From Lotus japonicus (taxonomy: Eukaryota; Streptophyta; Magnoliopsida; Fabales; Fabaceae): a stretch of 64,000 nucleotides of DNA. Made by a program: the position numbers and the translations under genes. Below the pieces are notes generated by a model. It saw nothing but the letters and a program-made list of their open reading frames with translations, did no database searches and was not told where the DNA came from. Shown in pieces: positions 56,999-64,000 of this stretch. The stretch lies in assembly GCF_012489685.1 (NCBI RefSeq), contig NC_080042.1:12414150-12478149 (forward strand), written 5' to 3'. The stretch's first letter is position 1. Every line of letters starts with the position of its first letter.

Positions 56999-57479
56999 CA
57001 CTCTTGCCCTAGGTTTAAGCGAATACTAATCGTGCTATAACTTTTATCGACTTTGATACAATCCTTAGTCTTTTCCTGAACTTTCTCCTTCATAAATTTA
57101 TTCCATTCAATAAACTTGTTCATATTTTCCTTCACGTTACATCGAATCTAAGCGTGAATAGGAATTTTATTCGGTTTATTCTAAGCTTAAAAACTTGGGT
57201 CTCACAGTGAGCTGAATCCATATCAGAGCTTTGTAATCTTCAGATCTTCTGAAGCTTGAACTACTGTTCAGATTGAACATAGTACATGCGAAAGTGTTGC
57301 AGAGGTTACTCTTTGAGCATTGTGCTTCTGATATTTGTTAGATAGGTCCAGGGTCTTGGCCTGTCATTTGAACACTCAGAAAACAACGTTAGAGTACCAT
57401 AATTGTTCATACTTAATAGTTAACTTGTAATCATCAAAACATAGAGTTGTACTACTAGATCAAAACTTGATCTTACAAC

Positions 57480-57930
57480 CTTTGGGTTTTTGAACTAGAT
57501 TCCATACGTCATTCTTGGTGAATTGATTTAGTTCTTCCTCCATAGCCAGAATCTAATCATTGTCCTCAAGAGCTTCATCAATAGATGTTGGCTAAATCAG
57601 AGACACCAAACTCGTCTCTTGACAAGGCTTGAATGCTGACTTAGTTCTGACTGGCGCATCTTTAATGCCCAGAGTCAATTCTTCTGGATGAGAAGTTGTA
57701 ACTCTACTCTTCTTCTGATGACGTTGATCAGAAGTTGTAGCAGCATCTTCTGATGTGGTTGCTTCTTGTTTAGCAGCTTCTGATTCCTTGACTTCTGATT
57801 CTTTGCCATTAGGATCTGAAATTGTTATACTCATATCTGCAAATTTCTCAGCTAGCTTTGACTTGTCAAAGTCAAGCTTATCATCAAATCTAACATGAAT
57901 AGATTCCTCAATAGTTTTATGTTCTATATT
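57480..57930 (-). pseudogene. Sirevirus-2 linker and RT start
   Basis: Minus-strand sequence encodes a Ser/Glu-rich linker (57592-57834) and, with in-frame stops, the RT entry (AMEEELNQFTKNDVWNLV, about 57565-57500). RT ends after VQKPKG, where the LTR begins. Confidence 0.7.
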
Positions 57931-59178
57931 TTAAACTCTATACGCTTTAGAATGTTCAGAATATCCAAGTAAATAACATTTCAGAGCTTTTGAATCAAAC
58001 TTACCCAATTTATCCTTAGTATTCAACATATAACAAACGTAACCAAAATGATGCCTGTAAGAAATGTTGGGCTTTTTATTCTTCCACAATTCATAAGGAG
58101 TCTTACCCAGAATAGGTCTGATAGAGATTCTATTCTGAATGTAACATGTTGTGTTTATTGCCTCGGCCCAAAAGTGCTTTACCATGTCAGTTTCGTGGAT
58201 CATGGTTCTAGCCATCTCTTGTAGGGTCCTATTCTTCCTTTCCACAACTTCATTCTGCTGAGGAGTACTAGGGAAGGAGAAATCATGTGATATACCATTC
58301 CCATAGAAAAGATTCTCAAAATCTTTATTCTCAAATTCCCCACCATGATCACTTCTGACACAGACAATTTTGCAACCCATCTCGTTTTGCACTTGAGCAC
58401 AGAAGGTAGAGAACACAGAATGAGACTCATCCTTGCGCCTTAAGAATTTTACCCATGTCCAACGCCTATAGTCGTCAACAATGACTAACCTGTATTTCTT
58501 GCCACCTAAAGACTCAGTTTTCACTGGCCCAAAGAGGTCAATATGCAGAAGTTCTAACGGTCGTGAGGTGGAAACAATATTCTTAGCCTTAAAGGGTCGT
58601 TTTGTAAACTTGCCCTTCTGACATGCTTCACAAAGAGCATCTGAAGAATACTTCAGATTTGGCAAGCCCCTGACAAGGTCAAGCTTGTTAAGCTGAGAAA
58701 TATTTCTCAAGTTAACATGCCCTAAGCGTCTATGCCACACCCATTGCTCTTCGCTAACAGAAAGAAGACACTTTACATTCTGCGTTTCTAGCTCAGATAA
58801 TCTGATCTTATAGATGTTGTTCTGCCTCTTGCTGTTAAACAGAACAGGGCCATCTTTCTGACTAATAGCTCTACAGGACTTTTGATTAAAAATGATGGCA
58901 TAACCCTTGTCAGCTAATTGGCTTATCGACAATAAATTATGCATCAAACCATCAACCAGAAACACATTATTAATAGCAGTGCGGTTACTAGTACCAATGG
59001 TTCTAGAACCAGTGATTTTTCTTTTATGGTTGCCTCCAAAGCCCACTTCGCCTCCAGGCTTAAGTTTTAGCTGTTGGAGCATGCGCCTTTCTTTCGTCAT
59101 GTGTCGCAAGCATCCACTATCCAGATACCATGATTGGTGTTTCAGTGGAGCTGTTAAGGATATCTGCAACATACACAA
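57931..59178 (-). pseudogene. Sirevirus-2 protease-integrase segment (415 codons open)
   Basis: Open frame containing a protease motif (YLDSGCLRHMT), pre-integrase zinc region (HRRLGHVNLRN...CEACQKGK) and an integrase core with its D, D and E motifs (HIDLFGPV, VRSDHGGEF, PQQNEVVERKNRT), ending soon after the core. Although open and with visible catalytic residues, it is only a middle part of a polyprotein. Confidence 0.85.
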
Positions 59179-59985
59179 TCTTATCCTTAGGTACCCACTT
59201 TCTGGGTATTTTCTTGTTAGTTACCCCAAAAGTTCTGATAACTTTGGGTGTTAGTGCAACATGATAATATGAAGGTATTTGAGGAAGATATTTAGACATT
59301 GAAAACTTATGTTTCTGGGGCTTTGAAACCTCAGAATGTTCTGGTTTAGAACTTTCTATTATAGTACCAGAAGGTACAAAGTGCTCGTAGAGAGGTTTTG
59401 GTTTAGGTACAAGAGTCTTGCCTTTTCTACAAGGTCCAGAATACCCGATACCATCTTTCCCATTTCTACCTACGCCATATATCAATGTAGTCATCTTGCT
59501 TCTATTTATTCCTTTATCTAGGAAATTTTAAAATGCCTTTTCATACTTAGTTTCATTATCTGAAACATATGAGCTTGAGGCAATTTCTTCTTCTAACTTA
59601 GAGATTTTACTTTTAAGAACAAGGTTTGAATTAGTTAAAGAGAGATTCTTTTTATTTTAATAAGAGATGGTTTTCTCATGTTTAATCGAGACTTCAGAAG
59701 TAGTTGAGAATTTCTTTTTCAGACTTTTATATTTACTCAGAAGAGAATCATATTTTTCCATTATCTTAGGTAAGGCAGTTTTAAGTTCAGAAGGAGAAAA
59801 TAATGCGAATGCCTCATTTTCTTCCTCAGAGTCTGACTCAGCTTCTATGTTGGCACAACTTCTGATTCTGCTTTCTTGTCATTTGTTGTAGCCATGAGTG
59901 CTGCAACTTCTGGTTCATCATAAGAATCTTCTTCTTCTGAATCTGAATCATCAAATGTCACCATAAGGCGCTTCATGTTAGAACT
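59117..59985 (-). pseudogene. Sirevirus-2 gag C-terminal part
   Basis: 59117-59494 encodes the stretch ahead of the protease (KWVPKDKIVYVADI), in a frame different from the integrase segment and overlapping it. Further up, 59520-59985 encodes a broken coiled-coil and acidic gag tail. It parallels 31200-32050 in Sirevirus-1. Confidence 0.7.
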
Positions 59986-60611
59986 TGTGAAGCTTCTAAT
60001 CAAAGCCATGAGGTTGCTTGGATCATCAGAACTTCAAGTCTTCAACATCTGGACCATTCACTTCAGAACTTCTGGTCTACAGAGTAGAAGCACTTGTTCT
60101 TCAAAACCAGCTTTCTTTGGGTCTTCAGAATCTTCAAGTCTTCAGAGACTTTGACCGTTCACTCAGTACTTCTGGTCTTCAGCACTTGATCTTCAGATCC
60201 CATCATCAAAGCTTTTATCTTCAGAACATCTAAGCATAAACTACCGTTCATCAAAATGTAGTGAGTGCATAAGCGGATATTCAACAATCTTTGGTATTTG
60301 ACTTATGATGAATTCCACTTTCAATTAGAATCAGAACCTATTTGTCAAACACACAAAAGACAAACGATAGAGTACCAAAGTTGTTCCTATACAAAATATA
60401 TACTTGTTATCATAAAAACCTAGAGATGTACAACATAACCAAATCTTGGTATAACAGAAGTTAGTTTCATTACAGACCACCACCCAACAAAGCATCCTAC
60501 CAAAATAGCGTGCCCAACCATCACAGGCAGCCAAATAAGTGATGGGACCCAACGAAGAAAAAGGGAAAGGAAAAAGACGAAAAAGAGGAGAGATTAGACT
60601 GACTAAGGAAT

Positions 60612-60940
60612 GAAAAGATGAAGCACAAGAATTAGGAGAGAGAAAGATGACCATGGAAGGAAGAAGTCCACCGGTGCCGACAGTCGAAGGAGGAACTCGA
60701 CCGTGGAAGAAGGAACTCGACCGGTGAAGCACATGAATTAGGAGAGAGAAGGCCGGCCATGGAAGAAGGAACTCGACCTTTGAAGCACATAAACTAGGAG
60801 AGAGAAGGTTGACCATAGAAGGAGGAGGTTGACCAGAGCCGACCGTGGAAGGAGGAAGTCGACCGTTGAAGAACATAAACTAGGAGAGAGAAGGTCAACC
60901 AAGACCAACATTACTCTGCATACACCAGGAGAGAGAAGAC
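60612..60940. repeat. Degenerate minisatellite
   Basis: Irregular repeats built on CTAGGAGAGAGAAGG, GACC(A/G)TGGAAG and AAGGAACTCGACC, at least five copies spaced 47 to 103 bases. The flanking 60471-60611 is purine-rich. A 181-codon minus-strand frame here is a by-product of the repeat. Confidence 0.7.
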
Positions 60941-61099
60941 TGACTATGAAGGGAGGTAGCTGACCGCTGAAGCAGACATTAAGGATTACTACGAGAAATT
61001 AAACCACAAGAGGACACAACGGTAGAGGTAACAAGACATTTAATTGTGGCACACAAAAGCTCTCTTAAGGATTTTGCGGCTAAAGCATTTAGCCACAAG

Positions 61100-61600
61100 C
61101 CTTGGGGGGCTGTGTACCGTCATGAACTTTGGATAGGATGGTCAGGTCCCTACCGGAAGGCTATGAGATGTAAATATGTAACACAAGAATATTAGTTCTT
61201 GAAAATTGCTTTTTAAAACTTAGGTTTGTGAAAACAATATTAGTTCTTGAAAAAGTTTAGTAAAACTTTTCGTAAACCGTTTAGTGCAGCGGAAATATAA
61301 GTAAGTAAAGGCAGACGATCAACACACAGAGATTTATACTGGTTCACCCTAAACGATTGAGCTACGTCCAATACTTGGCCACCACCAAGATTTTCACTTG
61401 CAAGTATCAAGGATTTCTCCGATACAAGTATTCTTAAGGACTTCTCCAACAAGTATTCTACAAGACTCCTCCTACAAGTATTGGATGAAATTTACAAGCT
61501 TGTTGTGAAATTTTAGAACCGACAACGCGTTAAATCAAACAACTTAGGTGTTGTGATTTCAGTTCCCGATCCAGTTATGGCTAAGACTAAAGGGCGCCCC
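61100..61600. repeat. Dispersed-repeat-like region with short internal repeats
   Basis: Contains ACACAGAGATTTATACTGG and GGTTCACCCTAAA, a combination seen in many plant repeats, and a degenerate repeat CAAGTATC/TACAAGTATT (about 61400-61480). No ORF of note; element class not determined. Confidence 0.35.
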
Positions 61601-61859
61601 GTATGAAGAAAGGCCATGTTCAAATAGTATTTTATAGCTCATGTGATGTACTTTAAGTCTTCTAGCTATTTCCTCCTAGGCTTCAAATTTAAGCTTCAGA
61701 TAAGTGCCAAATTTACCTAGTTTTCCATATTACTTTGGGCACTTATCTATGATAAAAGTGTGGAATTTCATATCAATCTAACCCTCAACTGTGTAGTTTA
61801 GTAAATAATTAGACTTAGTATAGATTTTAGAATCTAATCCCTATTTTTTATGTAGGATG

Positions 61860-62345
61860 GATGTTAAAGAGAATCCATGAAGTTCCATTGAAGAAAAGAA
61901 ACAGGAGGGTGAAGAAATCCATTTTATAGCAAAGAACTCGCTCAGGCCAATGAAAATTCGCTAAAGCCAAACTTCTAGGGAAGAATCTTGCTCATGCAAG
62001 ATGCAATTTCGCTCAAGCGAGTATGGCGGTGCACAGGAAACCAACACATGAAGAAAGCTACTCGCTCGAGCGAAATTAAATCTTGCCCGAACGAAAATAA
62101 GAAGACAAAAACTCTATAAATGGACAGAAATAGGGCAGAACATGGGGTTCAAATTTCTCCATCTTTTCTTCATTTCTCTTCACTTCCAAACCTTAGAAAC
62201 AGGGGAGAAAGCTAGGGGCACTTGGAGAGGAGGCTTGGGTTCCGAATTCGACTACGAGACATCGCAGAGTCCTCGGTTATTCTCGTTTCTTTCCCATGTT
62301 TGTCAAGTTATCCACGAAAATGGATAACTAATTTCTCTTGTTGGG
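61860..62345 (+). repeat. LTR-like sequence with CTCGCTC(A/G)AGCGA repeats
   Basis: Three or more variants of GCTCAAGCGA/TCGCTCGAGCGA (61930-62100) and a CTATAAATGGAC box at about 62115. Such repeats occur in LTRs of some legume Gypsy elements, so this may be an LTR remnant; termini not found. Confidence 0.35.
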
Positions 62346-63656
62346 GTTAGATGTAGTTGATAACTCTCTATGTATTCGGTTTGCTTCAGTTTATATATTA
62401 TCATGTTCCTTTGCTTATGATTTAGTGATTTTCTCTTGATCTTCATGTTATGTTTTAGTTTGCGCACCCAGAACTTATTTCTTGATTCGTCGTGAGAGCG
62501 AGAACTATATCGTTTTGAGTCAGAAATAAAGTTAATCACCTAATAGTCTTAATTGATAGAGATAGATTTAGGATTTTTAGTCACTAAACACCTAAACTTC
62601 ATGATAATTTTCTTTCTTAGTAATGTGAGAGATCAATGTTTAAGTTTAGAGAGTTATTGCTATCCACTCATGCGAGAGTTCGATGATGTAGCGTTGAACT
62701 GGTGTTGATCAATCATATGCATAAGCCTGATATGTATTTGAATCTGTAGGATACAAAAATTCTTATCAATGAAATATAATCCCAACCGTTTCTCAGCCCG
62801 GTTGTTTTCCATCTTTGTTTTCTTTGTTTTTATTTTTCTGTTTGTTACAAAATCAATTCAAAATCATGTGAACCCCCATTACTTGAGTACGTAAACTATT
62901 GAACGACATAGTATTACCAATTCCATACGGATACGATAAAACCCTATGCTATACTGCAATTGAATCTTGAGGATTTTGAAAGTAGTATCGGTGTAGAAAA
63001 ATCTTTCAACAACTTCTTCAGTAGATCATACTTGTTTCTTCAAATGGACATTGGCCCTTTCGTTGACTGGTCAGAAGCATTGGACAATACTCTCTTTAGA
63101 AGAGATTAATGGTCTAAAAATGTTAGTGAAGGTCGACAATGATTTCAATGAAATGGTGAGACATTAGATCTTTAGAGAAATTTTTGGATCTCATAGGAAT
63201 GCAATTAAATTAAGAACGTTGTTGTTACTCAAAACATATGAATAAAGAATTATATATCTAACGTTTCAACTTTACAAGAAATTCAATATTAAGATAAAAG
63301 TTTGAAATTTAAATTTTTCTTATGGAAACATCCATTAGATTGTTTATATTTAAAATCTGAATTTCAGTTTGATTTTTAAATTAGATATGACATTAATTTA
63401 AAATATTTTTTAATGTAATTAATTATTTACTATAATTCTAATTATCAATTTTTTTAAAGATGATATCAAATTATTTAAATAAAGAGTACAAATATTTTAT
63501 ATACCATGTTTAATATGTTTTAAAAAAAATTAAAATTTAATAAAGGACTCCAAGTAAAATTAATATTTGAAATTGGAAAGAAACATAATTTTATCATTTA
63601 TTACAAAAACAAAGACCTAGTTTGTTAATTCCCTAATTTGAACAAGAGGACACTTG
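62346..63656. other. Intergenic DNA
   Basis: Moderately AT-rich, very AT-rich from 63200 on. No gene, RNA or clear element recognised. Confidence 0.5.
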
Positions 63657-64000
63657 TAGGGATGGCAGAGAAGCCCGAACCCATGGGCACCCGACCCGAC
63701 CCGATTTCTTGGGTGAAAACCCGAGTTAAATGGGTTCGGGTTCGGGTTCGGGTTTTACCCGATCACTTTCGGGTTCGGGTTTGGGTTTGGCCAAACCCGC
63801 ACCCGAACCCGGATCTGTATAAGTGAAACCTAAGTATTCTGCTTGTGCAGTACAATATATGCAGCATCTTGCATATTAATTTAACAGTAACATGGCAATT
63901 ACAATGTTACATTACATAATATAGCTCTCTTCACAGTCTTTTTCAGGTCGGGTTTCCGGGTTCAACTGTTTGTTTGAGGTTGTGTGCGGGTGTGGGTACG
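63657..64000. mobile_element. hAT-like element end at the window edge
   Basis: Begins GTAGGGATGGCAGAG and is followed by dense CCCGAACCC/GGGTTCGGG blocks in both orientations (63675-63815), typical of sub-terminal regions of plant Ac-like hAT elements. More CGGGT blocks at 63945-64000 may be the start of another copy or the opposite end. Extends out of the window. Confidence 0.45.

Larger units (their letters stand above)
57191..60470 (-). mobile_element. Sirevirus-2: deletion derivative, minus strand
   Basis: From high to low coordinates: LTR-like start (about 60440, ACAAGTATATATTTTG region) and repetitive LTR sequence (60000-60300, CTTCAGAACTTCTGG repeats), the C-terminal half of gag, protease, integrase, linker, the first codons of RT, then an LTR start again (57476 down to about 57191, complementary to TTGTAAGATCAAG). 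The gag N-terminus and most of RT/RNase H are gone. LTR and coding sequence are related to Sirevirus-1, but more diverged. No target duplication found. Confidence 0.75.

Noticed and set aside
60331..60876. 181-codon minus-strand frame
   Set aside because: Runs across the minisatellite and the Sirevirus LTR border; internal repetition comes from the DNA repeat and no domain is seen.

Overview
This is nuclear DNA from a flowering plant. It holds one multi-exon gene with plant-type introns (a plastid FtsHi3 homologue), L1-type LINEs with DUF4283/zinc-knuckle ORF1, Ty1/copia elements including Sireviruses, Helitrons, hAT MITEs and an endogenous caulimovirid. The repeat families look like those of legumes, but that is an impression, not proof. 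Apart from the one host gene, nearly everything recognisable is mobile or viral DNA, mostly broken and deeply nested.

Layout. 1-5807 is LINE-1, plus strand, near full length, with four in-frame stops in ORF2. 6643-17072 is a Helitron (called C here) containing an RRM-type LINE ORF1 remnant and a complete but dead copia element (8727-16422, TSD TAAAT). That copia contains a second Helitron (A, 13003-15621), which itself contains a hAT-like MITE, giving four levels of nesting. 17230-18470 holds truncated LINE ends and a perfect hAT MITE. 20827-27318 is the FTSHi3 gene, minus strand, four coding exons, with intron 1 enlarged by LTR-retrotransposon debris. 27740-34978 is a second decayed copia, interrupted by a younger Sirevirus deletion derivative (29135-34020, TSD ATTTG) and followed by Helitron B (34979-36622).

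37021-49578 is the most unusual part: an endogenous pararetrovirus of Florendovirus-like organisation arranged as a large, nearly identical inverted repeat. The left arm (minus) runs from the coat-protein region through reverse transcriptase, RNase H and a downstream ORF. The right arm (plus) runs from leader and tRNA-Met primer site through movement, coat and protease regions, but its RT/RNase H is replaced by a 686-bp duplication of an earlier segment. Its end lies at the primer-binding site inside a (TA)n tract. The downstream ORF has no ATG for about 144 codons and overlaps the polyprotein ORF in the -1 frame.

49745 to about 55300 is LINE-2, minus strand, with both ORFs open (388 and 1370 aa) and all expected catalytic motifs, so possibly competent. 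The remainder holds a Gypsy-type LTR/gag fragment (about 56140-57000), a second Sirevirus deletion derivative (57191-60470, minus), a minisatellite, degenerate LTR-like DNA and a hAT-like end at the right edge. No CRISPR, bacterial gene, tRNA or rRNA was seen. Relative ages by eye: copia-1 LTRs differ at about 14 of 196 positions, Sirevirus-1 LTRs at about 2%, and the viral arms at about 1% or less.
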